Shown piece by piece: positions 37,127 to 45,345 of a DNA stretch of 64,000 bases (positions are counted from its first letter, which is position 1; each line of letters opens with the position of its first letter). This DNA comes from Planctomycetota bacterium (GTDB taxonomy: Bacteria > Planctomycetota > Phycisphaerae > Sedimentisphaerales > Anaerobacaceae), in assembly GCA_019456145.1 (NCBI GenBank), contig VRUL01000006.1, positions 32,138 to 96,137 of the forward strand, in the 5' to 3' direction. The notes under the pieces were generated by a model, which was not told the origin of the DNA, ran no database searches, and was given only the letters and a program-made list of their open reading frames with translations. A program made the translations under genes and the position numbers.

Positions 37127-37172
37127 CACCATTTTAACGAGTGCCGCTGGGTGTCCTGATTTACTTATCGTT
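37127..37172 (-). repeat. Gene-end element, copy A
   Basis: On the plus strand it begins CACCATTTTAACGAGTGCCG and ends near TGATTTACTTATCG. The same sequence closes the four consecutive genes at 37161, 37523, 38203 and 38866. In this copy the gene's stop is the first TTA (TAA on the minus strand). Confidence 0.75.
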
Positions 37173-37460
37173 TATCTCTCCTTTTGAATCATCCGAACTG
37201 GACTCTTTCCTTTTTATAATTTCTTCTTTTTCCGGCTTCTTATCTGGGAAAAGAGCAGTCAACAAAATAGCACAAAAACCGAAAGCAGCAGCAAGGGCAA
37301 TACTTACTTTTACGGAATATTTTGATATGAAGGGCTGGTACAATGCGGCGTATATCACGATTGCTATTATGAAAACCGTCTTTTGTTTCCAATTACTTAA
37401 ACCAAATGTTTCAGACCAATATCCTCTATCTTCTTCGGTTTCTTTCTTCTCTTCACTCAT
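37161..37460 (-). CDS. Small two-helix membrane protein of unknown function
   Basis: A 99-aa protein. It has an acidic/polar N-terminus (MSEEKKETEEDRGYWSETFG), two hydrophobic segments (about 28-46 and 54-72), and a highly charged C-terminal tail (PDKKPEKEEIIKRKESSSDD). AAGGAG lies upstream of the ATG. No family recognised. It is the last of four same-strand genes, each ending in the shared element; its last residues (NDK) come from that element. Confidence 0.6.
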   Translation of the reverse strand: MSEEKKETEEDRGYWSETFGLSNWKQKTVFIIAIVIYAALYQPFISKYSVKVSIALAAAFGFCAILLTALFPDKKPEKEEIIKRKESSSDDSKGEINDK

Positions 37461-37486
37461 ACTATGAGTCTCCTTACACTTTACAG

Positions 37487-37534
37487 CACCATTTTAACAA
37501 TTGCCGGGTCGTTCCGATTTACTTATTGCTTTTG
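37487..37534 (-). repeat. Gene-end element, copy B
   Basis: CACCATTTTAACAATTGCCG, then a diverged centre and GATTTACTTATTG. The stop of the 37523 gene uses the second TTA in this copy, so the reading frame differs from copies A and C. Confidence 0.75.
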
Positions 37535-38125
37535 TTTATCTTGTATCTTGTTCTTGATTGTCATATCCAGTGGAACTTGCAGTTTCTTATACCAAAGTGA
37601 AAAGCCTATACATGATAAAATAAAACCAACAAGAGCACAGAAGTAAAATAATATGACTCCTTTTATTATTATGTTGTTAATGTATGATAACTCTAACTCT
37701 TTTGTGGCAATTTGTATTGAGAGAGCCTTTAATTGTTGATATTTATCCCAAAAATCATCGATATATTCTACAGTTTCTCCTATTACTAATTCGGGCTTAG
37801 AAGCCTCAAATTTTTGAAGCTCATTCGAGAACTTTTCGAACTCTTTCATTGTCATTGTTTTTTTGCTTTTGTGTAGTTTCGAAATTTCTTGCAGATATTT
37901 TACATTCTGTTTCGTTGAATCAAATTTTTCTAATACTCTTAAAGTTTTATTTTTTAGTGATTCATGTTCACTATAGAGTAGAATTTTATCTCCAGCAAGC
38001 CGCAGTGATTGGATATGTAACTTGTGCTGAAAATAGAATGGAAAGAAGGACGCAATAATAATTGCAATTCCAGATAGGGCCATAAATTTGTAAAGATTAT
38101 CAGTAGGAATTTCGGGAAATTTCAT
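37523..38125 (-). CDS. Membrane protein with central coiled coil, unknown function
   Basis: A 200-aa, lysine-rich protein. A first helix (about 12-30, LSGIAIIIASFFPFYF) is followed by a long, probably coiled-coil extracytoplasmic segment (about 45-130), then a second helix (about 150-175, GVILFYFCALVGFILSCIGF) and a short basic tail ending DKQKQ. It is AT-rich compared with the Rnf and FtsH regions. No family recognised. The ribosome-binding site AAGGAG precedes the start at 38125. Confidence 0.6.
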   Translation of the reverse strand: MKFPEIPTDNLYKFMALSGIAIIIASFFPFYFQHKLHIQSLRLAGDKILLYSEHESLKNKTLRVLEKFDSTKQNVKYLQEISKLHKSKKTMTMKEFEKFSNELQKFEASKPELVIGETVEYIDDFWDKYQQLKALSIQIATKELELSYINNIIIKGVILFYFCALVGFILSCIGFSLWYKKLQVPLDMTIKNKIQDKQKQ

Positions 38126-38167
38126 TTTTTCTCCTTATGTTTTGGGAAGCCTTTCTCAACATCAACA

Positions 38168-38214
38168 CACCATTTTACAGATTACCGCTGGGCTGTCGCG
38201 ATTCATTTGTTGTT
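38168..38214 (-). repeat. Gene-end element, copy C
   Basis: CACCATTTTACAGATTACCG followed by GATTCATTTGTTG. TCA replaces the first TTA, so the gene ends in TGA. Slightly more diverged than copies A and D. Confidence 0.7.
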
Positions 38215-38796
38215 TTTATCCATATTAATAGACCAGATGTAACAAAAATCTTTAGGGTTGAGCTTCGGGCCTTTAACCTTCATTTCCGAACGGATTTGTG
38301 AGACAAAGTCACCAACATCCTTCGCGGTGATTTGTTTGCAAAGGAATACTTCCTTAAACTTATTTGCAACTGAAGCACTTGTGCCGTATATAGATAAGAG
38401 TGTATATACCACATTTGCCTCAAGCTGTGTCGGTGACTTCTCGGGTGGCTCATATCTTTGGCCCTTTGGCATATTCACTGCATTAGCTGGTACAGAAGCA
38501 AGACGTCGTTGAAGAACATCGACCGCGTCGGCACACGCTTTATATCTCCGATCCAACAGCGATTCTGCTGTTCTAACTCTTTCCGCTACTTTCGGAGCAA
38601 TTAAGCCTTGTCCTAAAAGTACGACGAGCCCAACAATAACTGGAGCTAATAGATTCTCAAGCCAAGATGTATTATCTTTCGCCATCACATTCTTGAGGTC
38701 GCCAGAGATAGTATTGGCTTCTACTACCGCCGATGCTTGCAAACTAAACGAAAGTATTACAATACCTGCCAATATAACAATCTCTTTTAATTTCAT
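38203..38796 (-). CDS. Membrane protein of unknown function
   Basis: A 197-aa protein from the ATG at 38796 (GAAAGGCGA just upstream); the in-frame TTG at 38811 is less likely. A signal-like N-terminus (EIVILAGIVILSFSLQASA) precedes a transmembrane segment at about 50-68 (LAPVIVGLVVLLGQGLIAPK) and a soluble helical C-terminal part with RRYKACADAVDVLQRRLA. Ends NMDKNNK inside copy C of the gene-end element. No family recognised. Confidence 0.6.
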   Translation of the reverse strand: MKLKEIVILAGIVILSFSLQASAVVEANTISGDLKNVMAKDNTSWLENLLAPVIVGLVVLLGQGLIAPKVAERVRTAESLLDRRYKACADAVDVLQRRLASVPANAVNMPKGQRYEPPEKSPTQLEANVVYTLLSIYGTSASVANKFKEVFLCKQITAKDVGDFVSQIRSEMKVKGPKLNPKDFCYIWSINMDKNNK

Positions 38797-38827
38797 TTTC
38801 TCGCCTTTCAAAAAGGTTATGTCAACT

Positions 38828-38877
38828 CACCATTATAACAATTGCCGCGGGGTGTCCTGATTTACTTATTGTTTTTG
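38828..38877 (-). repeat. Gene-end element, copy D
   Basis: CACCATTATAACAATTGCCG, then CGGGGTGTCCTGATTTACTT. The stop of the 38866 gene is the second TTA, as in copy B. Confidence 0.75.
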
Positions 38878-39678
38878 GTTATCTTGTGATTTTGCAGTCT
38901 TTCGTTCGCACTCGGTACAAAGAAGCTCTCCATCCTCTATATAAGCCTTCTCTGACTCACTTATCTTCTTGTCACAGATTTTGCATTTGTCTCCTTTTAC
39001 TTCTCCTGCATACTTTCTTCCTTGGCTTCTCAGAAACCAATGACCAGAATTCGACATGCGTTTACGCACACCGAGCCATCCCTGAATAAGCAGGCCCAAC
39101 TCTACTGCGTATCTCGGAAGCCACAAAATTGTTATGGCTACCCAAGCACCGAAAGTCAACCCTCGTACCTGTTCTTCCTGTGATAAGTTTGTAATGTTAC
39201 CGTATGCTTGAGTCATAAAGTAAATAAGGCATAGTAGGAAGCCGACTTTTACAACCTTCAGTCTTTTTAGGGCTACAGATATTACGTAAACAAGTATCGC
39301 TACGAGTCCAAAAGTGTGGAATGTGAGCCTCCCAATCCAGTAGAAGGGACTCTGCTGAAAATTCGCAGGGTCATGTCCTAAACTAATAAGCAACTCTTGA
39401 TTATGCGTGATGGTATACTCGGTATAAACACTAAGTATTTCTCCTCCAACACTACTGAATAAGAGCAAGATACCAACTACAATACCAATACTCATCTGTA
39501 CTCTCCCCCTAATAACTGTCGTCTGCCCCCTATCTTTCTGTTTCTGTTGTGACAGTAAAGTCCCTTCGCCTTCAGCGATTGTGTACCACTCACCACATCT
39601 CCAACACTTTGTTTTCTGGCCTATATTTTCCTCTTTTGTTTTATCATTAGCTTGACATTTTGGACATGCAGTTTTCAT
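38866..39678 (-). CDS. Membrane protein with zinc ribbons at both ends
   Basis: About 270 aa from the ATG at 39678 (GGGAGA upstream). The N-terminus is a zinc ribbon (CPKCQ...CWRCGEWY), then come four to five transmembrane helices (about 65-190), then a second C4 zinc site (CKICDKKISESEKAY...LLCTEC, LIM-like) and a short tail QDNQKQ. Two terminal zinc modules around a membrane core suggest a sensor or adaptor, but no family is recognised. Its ATG overlaps the stop of a 35-codon gene, so translation is likely coupled. Confidence 0.65.
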   Translation of the reverse strand: MKTACPKCQANDKTKEENIGQKTKCWRCGEWYTIAEGEGTLLSQQKQKDRGQTTVIRGRVQMSIGIVVGILLLFSSVGGEILSVYTEYTITHNQELLISLGHDPANFQQSPFYWIGRLTFHTFGLVAILVYVISVALKRLKVVKVGFLLCLIYFMTQAYGNITNLSQEEQVRGLTFGAWVAITILWLPRYAVELGLLIQGWLGVRKRMSNSGHWFLRSQGRKYAGEVKGDKCKICDKKISESEKAYIEDGELLCTECERKTAKSQDNQKQ

Positions 39679-39782
39679 AAGTAAAATCTCCCTTTCTCTA
39701 TCCAAATAAGAAATAACACTGATGGCCCTGTAAGAAAAGATAAAACGAGTGTTAGTCTTTGTAATCCTTTTTCCAAGTTCAT
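39675..39782 (-). CDS. 35-aa membrane peptide coupled to the zinc-ribbon membrane protein
   Basis: Read on the minus strand from the ATG at 39782: MNLEKGLQRLTLVLSFLTGP, then SVLFLIWIEKGRFYL and TGA. AAGGGG lies upstream. The peptide has one hydrophobic helix with a basic start, a layout I associate with small MNLEKG-type membrane peptides in planctomycetes. Its TGA overlaps the next ATG (ATGA), which supports it being translated. Confidence 0.6.
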   Translation of the reverse strand: MNLEKGLQRLTLVLSFLTGPSVLFLIWIEKGRFYL

Positions 39783-40563
39783 AGCTTTTTCCCCTTATGT
39801 TGGTTAAGATTTCATCCCAACATTATACCGAGTCCCTATTCCAATAACAATAATTCACTCCAAAATTATGGCATCCGTGGAAAGCTCGCTAAAAACCTCT
39901 TTGCTCTGTAATCTCTGTGGCCAAAAAAAGCACTATTTTTTCATTTTTTTGTTGTCTATTGTTGGAATATCTGTTAATATACTTGTATGTTTGCCAGCAG
40001 GTAAACATAATACGCTGGCAGGCGAAAGATTTAGCGGAGAACCGCACGTCTTAGTATCAGCAGATACACGAATCCCTGCATGTTTGAGGCAGGGAGCCAT
40101 TTTAAACAACAAAAAAGCATTATTTTGCATCATAAATGCCAAAGTTTTAAACATTTGGGTGTATTAATGACTAATAAAACACTTTTTGCACTCATGTTCT
40201 TGTACTCTTATGCCCTTGTGCCGTGCTTCTTGGGGCTTGAGTCTGAGGACTGTCGTCTATCGTCTATCGTCTGTCGTCCGTCGTCTGTTCTCTACAACTG
40301 TAGAGAGTTCTCTACAAATCAGCCCTTTATTATGCAAAACGAACCCAATTTTCGAAAAAGTCAAATGAACGTAAACAAGGTATTAACAAAGGATTATGAA
40401 AAAAGGACACTTGGTGAACATGGGAAAAACGAACCCAAAACGAACCCAATCAAAGCCAATAAAAACCAAATCAAAGCCAATTTAATGTTACTTAAAATCG
40501 CACTTTCTTCAAACAGGTTTTTGCGATACAATGAATCAGCGATGAAAAATGTATTATTGAGGC
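39783..40563. other. 780-bp region of decayed repeat DNA
   Basis: No supported gene. It contains a 7-bp micro-tandem (GTCTATC/GTCTGTC/GTCCGTC, 40251-40288), a CTCTACAACTGTAGAG hairpin (about 40290-40306), and a stretch (40330-40500) rich in ACGAACCCAA and CAAAGCCAAT. That stretch translates to Asn/Lys/Pro-rich nonsense (NEPN, KTNPIKANKNQ) resembling spurious proteins that recur in planctomycete genomes. Probably a dispersed non-coding repeat. Confidence 0.5.
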
Positions 40564-41562
40564 ATGAAAAGCATGGAAACACATAATAAAATCACACGAC
40601 GAATGTTCCTTGGCAAGGTAGTTGGAGGCACCACTGCCGCTATTCTTTTGCCCAATTTAACAGCGGCAGCGAAAACATCAAAATCAGAGGGCACACTGGC
40701 AAAACGGGTCCTCGGCCGGACCAAAGAAAAAGTTACCATCCTCGGCCTGGGCACAGCACCGGTGGGAGAAGGCCCAATCGATGTCGAAGAAGGTATAAAG
40801 ATATTCGGTGCTGCCATTGACCGTGGGGTCAACTATATCGACACGGCCAGGATATACGGAAACGCAGAAGAGATTCTGGGCCACCTGATACCGAAACGGC
40901 GCGACAAGCTCTTTGTTGTAACAAAGGTATCGACGCATATGGCAGACGAAGCGGAAAAGTCGCTTGGCGAATCAATGCGCCGGCTCAGGACGGACTATAT
41001 CGATCTTGTGCATATCCACAGCATCGGCGGTAAAAACATCGACCGCGTGCTGGCTAAAGACGGCGCCCTGAACTTTCTATTGAAGCAGAAGGAAAAGGGC
41101 AAGATACGGTTCATCGGCATATCGGGGCACAACCGCCCGGCAAACTTTGTGCGGATGATTAAGACCGACCAGATTGACGTAATCATGTGTGTTATGAACT
41201 ACGCCGACAGGAACATCTATGATTTCGAAAGTAAGGTCCTGCCCGAAGCGCGAAAACGAAACGTCGCCTGCGTGGCGATGAAGGTCTACGTTGGTATAAA
41301 GGGCGGCTTTCGCAATCACAGGAAAGGTTACGTAGGTTGTGTTACCGAGTCTGCTAATATGCCTCAGGCCCTCGGCTATGCGCTGGACCTTAAAGGTGTG
41401 AGTGTCGCCGTTGTCGGCCCTTACACGCTCGAACATTCCATACAGAATGTGGGTTTTGCCAAAAAATACAAGCCGCTGCCAAAGGATCAGCTATCTGATT
41501 TGATGAAACTTGGAAAGAAGCTGGCGCCGGACCTTGGCCCGCGGTATGGGCCGGTAACGTAA
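40564..41562 (+). CDS. Tat-exported aldo/keto reductase
   Basis: A 332-aa protein with a twin-arginine signal (TRRMFLGKVVGGTTAAILL) and a complete aldo/keto reductase barrel: KVTILGLGTAPVGEG, NYIDTARIYGNAEE (catalytic Asp and Tyr), LFVVTKVST (Lys) and DLVHIHSI (His). Export of a nicotinamide-dependent fold is odd; cofactor loading before Tat export is the usual explanation. The ATG at 40564 lies only 2 bases after GAGG, so 40573 is an alternative. Unlike the related protein at 35935, its tetrad is intact. Confidence 0.85.
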   Translation: MKSMETHNKITRRMFLGKVVGGTTAAILLPNLTAAAKTSKSEGTLAKRVLGRTKEKVTILGLGTAPVGEGPIDVEEGIKIFGAAIDRGVNYIDTARIYGNAEEILGHLIPKRRDKLFVVTKVSTHMADEAEKSLGESMRRLRTDYIDLVHIHSIGGKNIDRVLAKDGALNFLLKQKEKGKIRFIGISGHNRPANFVRMIKTDQIDVIMCVMNYADRNIYDFESKVLPEARKRNVACVAMKVYVGIKGGFRNHRKGYVGCVTESANMPQALGYALDLKGVSVAVVGPYTLEHSIQNVGFAKKYKPLPKDQLSDLMKLGKKLAPDLGPRYGPVT

Positions 41563-41589
41563 AACTCTCTCAATCTTTGTACATGCCGG

Positions 41590-44148
41590 CTATCGGGAGG
41601 GGGGGTCGTAAAGTTTGAGACCTTCGTGAATTGAACGGCGGTTATTCAATTCTATTTGTTGACGTGCGGTATATTGCTGCTGTCGTTGTTGGTCGATGGG
41701 ACAAGCCTGGAATCCCGGCATGTCGGCACGAGGTCGATTCTTCAGCATCAGTGACCCGGCCTCGATAATCGCCAGGGCTTCGAGGTACTCAGGGTCGGTG
41801 GGTTCCTTGAACTTTTGCAGGCACGGACTTAATCCGGGGCGGTCAAAGCTTAACTGTGGACCTAAGTTTGAGTTGTACGCGGCTATCTTGGTAAAAGGTA
41901 AATTCGTCAGCTCACTAAGGCGCTTGAGCTGCTTGTTGTTTAACGGGGATCGGCCGGTCATGTTTTCAGGATACGCACAGTCGTAGCGCTGATAGTACGG
42001 GGCGTTAAGGTCGATCCAGGTTACGATGGTTTCAAACTCGGTCTCGCTTAATTTGACACCCTCGTGTCCCTCGCGAATCACTTTCACAAGTTTGCTTGCG
42101 TGCGAACCCCATGAGTATGGCTTCTGTATCTCCGAGGGGCCGGCGCCGATGGCTTTGATATATTTTTTTCGCCACAGTTCATTGTAGGATGTATTGAACG
42201 TATTTGTTCGGTCACGCGCCAGGTTAAGCTTGACGCCGGCTTCTTTTCCATAGTTGTGGCAATCGGCGCAGTGTTTGTCGAGAACTGGCTGGACTTCCGT
42301 CATATAGCTATACAGTCGCGGCTCACCTTTCCAACCCTGTAGCTTGCTTGGCGGGCGGCGAAGTGCAATGGGCATTTTTACAGGCGATTGCGGAAGCGCC
42401 ATACGCCGGCCCTCATGGCATCCGACACAACCCGTTTGCTCGCCGGACTGGACAATTGTACCGCTGCGCATGGATTGGACCATCATCTTGTTTTCGTCGA
42501 GAAGCTGAAAGTAAATGAACTTATCGGAGGGTACTTCAAAGTATGCCGAGCCGTCTTCAGCGACAGGTGCTATACCGAGTATGCGTTTATTTTCAAAACC
42601 GTGCCAGTTCATAGCCGGACAATGCACCCCCTGGCCGCCCCATGCTGCATGGGTCCAGAAACGTTTTTCCGGCGACTCGACAACTCTCAGGTACTTCACC
42701 GTCCCTTTTTTAACGTCCTCCATACCGGTCCCCTGATAGACGTCGATAACATACAAGTAGCCCGGCTTGTCCTTGAAGTTGCGCCGCGATGGAATAATCG
42801 GAGGCCGGACTCGCGGTCCCATCGGCATCGGGTCGTAACAACCGGGCTCCTCTTCGTGAAGGAGTATCTCGTTGCCGAAAACATCGATAAGATAAATCCC
42901 CATCAGCTCACCCCGGCCAACCATACGCGAGCAGAGGAAATACTTATCATCCAAAGGATAAGGGTCCTCGTATTTGGGATTGACCTTTGTGAAATTGTCA
43001 AAGCCATACACGCCCGGCGAGGGGCCCTTTTCTTTCACTAAGTTAATCGCGCCCGCAGGCCATGTGCGAACTACAGACTCCCTGCCGTCGACACCAAGCC
43101 TTCGGTCGATGATGGCAAGTGCCCCCCAGGGACGGTCGTGACAGGAGCTAAAAACGGAGAGGACTTTCTGGGTTCCCGGGATGGCACGTGCATCGATGAC
43201 ACTGCCGGGAGACCAGGTGTTATTGCCCCAGTAAACGCAGTGGTTCGTCCCGTCAGGATTCACCGCCCACAGCCCTTGTGCGTCACCGAAGTTACGGTCA
43301 ACATACTCCCACCGGTCATACATTATTCTACCGTCCGGCAACAGTGCCGCGTGACCCTCGTGCAAAGTGCTTCTGCCGATCTGATGAATGTTAGCTCCAT
43401 CGGCATCCATCCGGAAAAGGTTCCCCATGATATGGCGGTTACACATACAGTACTTGGGCTCGCGCGTCGATGAGAAGATAATTGTGTCATCGGGCATATA
43501 AACAGGGTCGAAGTCCGCAATCCCGGCCGCAGAAGTGAGCTGCTTCAGGCCCGTGCCGTCGGCGTTGATTTCGTAGATATGGTAATCGTCTCTGATGTTT
43601 TTTCGCATCGAGAAGATGATTTTCTTACCGTCAAAATGGACCTCCGGGTCGCGGAACAGGCCTTCCGAAGATTCGATAAGCGTAGTGACCTTGCCGCCTC
43701 TGGCAAAATCAACTGTTTTCATAGCACCACCGCCTACGAAGCTGTTTGTATTAATCTCGCCGGTTTTAAACATCGTGGCTGTATTGTGATGATCTGATTT
43801 ATACTGGCGCCGCATGACAAAAAGAATAGGCTGGCCGCTGACCATTGGATTAGCAATCAGGGCCTGGCGCTGAAGCTTAGCAAATTCCACTTCAATATCT
43901 GGTATTTTGTTGTTCTGTGCTTGTTTGAAACGCTGTTCGATGCTATCGAGCTTAGTTAGATATTCTCTGCCTTTGGGATAACGCTGGCCAAATGTGCTCA
44001 TCAGGTCCTCTATCGCGGACCCAAGAGCAATCTGTTTTTCAGCAGCAGATCCGGACGCGCCGCCCGCAGCCGGCTTGGCAAACGTTTGCGAGACACACAC
44101 CAGTATCACCAAGGCTGAAACATAAATGTATCGAACAGTATCTGACAT
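41590..44148 (-). CDS. HzsA-like secreted dihaem propeller protein
   Basis: About 852 aa from the ATG at 44148, which opens a signal peptide (ALVILVCVSQTFA). A TolB/WD40-like propeller region (IFSMRKNIRDDYHIYEINAD, DPVYMPDDTIIFSSTREP) occupies about 170-500. Two c-type haem motifs follow: CVGCH (about 575) and CADCH (about 627). This combination is that of proteins annotated as related to hydrazine synthase alpha. No beta/gamma HZS partners are in the window, so hydrazine synthesis should not be inferred; electron transfer or substrate oxidation outside the cytoplasm is more likely. DsbD at 12163 could support its haem attachment. Confidence 0.8.
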   Translation of the reverse strand: MSDTVRYIYVSALVILVCVSQTFAKPAAGGASGSAAEKQIALGSAIEDLMSTFGQRYPKGREYLTKLDSIEQRFKQAQNNKIPDIEVEFAKLQRQALIANPMVSGQPILFVMRRQYKSDHHNTATMFKTGEINTNSFVGGGAMKTVDFARGGKVTTLIESSEGLFRDPEVHFDGKKIIFSMRKNIRDDYHIYEINADGTGLKQLTSAAGIADFDPVYMPDDTIIFSSTREPKYCMCNRHIMGNLFRMDADGANIHQIGRSTLHEGHAALLPDGRIMYDRWEYVDRNFGDAQGLWAVNPDGTNHCVYWGNNTWSPGSVIDARAIPGTQKVLSVFSSCHDRPWGALAIIDRRLGVDGRESVVRTWPAGAINLVKEKGPSPGVYGFDNFTKVNPKYEDPYPLDDKYFLCSRMVGRGELMGIYLIDVFGNEILLHEEEPGCYDPMPMGPRVRPPIIPSRRNFKDKPGYLYVIDVYQGTGMEDVKKGTVKYLRVVESPEKRFWTHAAWGGQGVHCPAMNWHGFENKRILGIAPVAEDGSAYFEVPSDKFIYFQLLDENKMMVQSMRSGTIVQSGEQTGCVGCHEGRRMALPQSPVKMPIALRRPPSKLQGWKGEPRLYSYMTEVQPVLDKHCADCHNYGKEAGVKLNLARDRTNTFNTSYNELWRKKYIKAIGAGPSEIQKPYSWGSHASKLVKVIREGHEGVKLSETEFETIVTWIDLNAPYYQRYDCAYPENMTGRSPLNNKQLKRLSELTNLPFTKIAAYNSNLGPQLSFDRPGLSPCLQKFKEPTDPEYLEALAIIEAGSLMLKNRPRADMPGFQACPIDQQRQQQYTARQQIELNNRRSIHEGLKLYDPPSR

Positions 44149-44521
44149 CGTTACCCACCGGAACTGGTTACTAATACGGCAAAGTTTCCACATATTAAGA
44201 GTCTCTAACAAAACAAGCCGTTTGAATACAGAGTCATTTTGTTATAGACTCTAAGATAATAACAAATTTGGCGGATAATTGAAATACTTATTTTGACTTC
44301 TCTAAAGCTGCCTCTGCGGAATCCCGTTTTTTGTTCTGGCCGGACATCTGTTTTCACCTTGAAAATAGTACCCTGAAATTACCCACTGACCCAGAGAGCA
44401 CACCCTTGATGTGTGATTCAGGATTAGAGCATACCTGTCACTCGGACCGTACCCGGCCAAAAACTCACAAATCACCCTTCACCAATTCGCAAATTCCCCG
44501 GTTCCCAAATTCACTAATTCA
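44149..44521. other. Intergenic region with AATTCACT micro-repeats
   Basis: No gene seen. The last 60 bases are runs of AATTCACT/AATTCGCA-type units (about 44475-44530) that extend into the stop codon of the DUF1028 gene. Confidence 0.4.
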
Positions 44522-45271
44522 CTAATTTTCTATCTCCTCACCGCAGTCGCGTTCTTTGGCCTCGTGTTTCAAGGCACAATATTTCTTGGCTAATTCAACT
44601 ACAGCGTCATCACTCTTGTCCACGTATAGTTCGAGCCAATGGCCCTTCACACCTTCCTTGGCAATGCGGATACCAGCCGCCAGCCGTCCGCGATGATCAC
44701 CGCCGGCACGGTCCCCGGCGACCAACGCAGCCATTAGCTTATCGGCAAGACTTCCCTTGCTTTCTTCGTAGGCCCTGGCCATAGCGAAGATAACATCTCG
44801 CCCAACAAGCGTATTACCCTGGCAGGCGTAGTACTTGCCGGATATGGCTCCCCACCACACACCGGATGGATCGGCCTTGGCCGGATTTCTGTTCGCGGCC
44901 CGGCCGGTCATATCGATGATAGCTAATTGGCGTTTATCACGCTGGGCATCATTTTGCAATAGTTCCGCTAAAACCTGTTCCGGCAAATGCCCCTTCGCCA
45001 GTAGGTCCAGTGCAAGCTCTCCCCATTTCGGATTATGCCAATGCTGCGTACAGAATGCGCCAACCCCCGCCCGCACGTATGGTACAACTTTTCCGACAGC
45101 CGGATATTTGCTTGCCACCGCCGCTCCGCAAACACCTGCCTCGGGATCCACCGCTGCTATAGAAAATGTCCCCGTTACCTCGGCTGCAAGCCGCTTATTG
45201 CTTCTTAAATCTTGCGCGCAGGAAGAACATAGCCCCACAAAAATAATCAACAAAATCGAATTTCTGAACAT
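44522..45271 (-). CDS. DUF1028 Ntn-hydrolase-like lipoprotein
   Basis: A 249-aa protein from the ATG at 45271 (GGAGG just upstream). The signal ends in a lipobox (LCSSC). The mature chain begins GTFSIAAVDPEAGVCGAAVAS and carries VGAFCTQHWHNPKWG and QGNTLVGRDVIFAMA, all typical of DUF1028, a family with an Ntn-hydrolase-like fold and no firm substrate. Its last codons (EIEN) and stop lie in an AATTAGTG micro-tandem, unlike the rest of the gene. Confidence 0.85.
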   Translation of the reverse strand: MFRNSILLIIFVGLCSSCAQDLRSNKRLAAEVTGTFSIAAVDPEAGVCGAAVASKYPAVGKVVPYVRAGVGAFCTQHWHNPKWGELALDLLAKGHLPEQVLAELLQNDAQRDKRQLAIIDMTGRAANRNPAKADPSGVWWGAISGKYYACQGNTLVGRDVIFAMARAYEESKGSLADKLMAALVAGDRAGGDHRGRLAAGIRIAKEGVKGHWLELYVDKSDDAVVELAKKYCALKHEAKERDCGEEIEN

Positions 45272-45345
45272 AGTGTCCTCCAAATATTGTTTAAATCCTT
45301 TCTGCTCAATAGTCAATTATTTTTTTGAAAGTGCGGTTTTGAATA

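Noticed and set aside
37127..38877. Integron attC sites
   Set aside because: The gene-end element lacks a matched RYYYAAC / GTTRRRY pair and no integrase or attI is visible. The cassette idea is kept only as an observation.
39868..40167. 99-aa plus-strand frame in the decayed repeat region
   Set aside because: No ribosome-binding site; overlaps an opposite-strand frame of similar length; sequence looks like repeat DNA.
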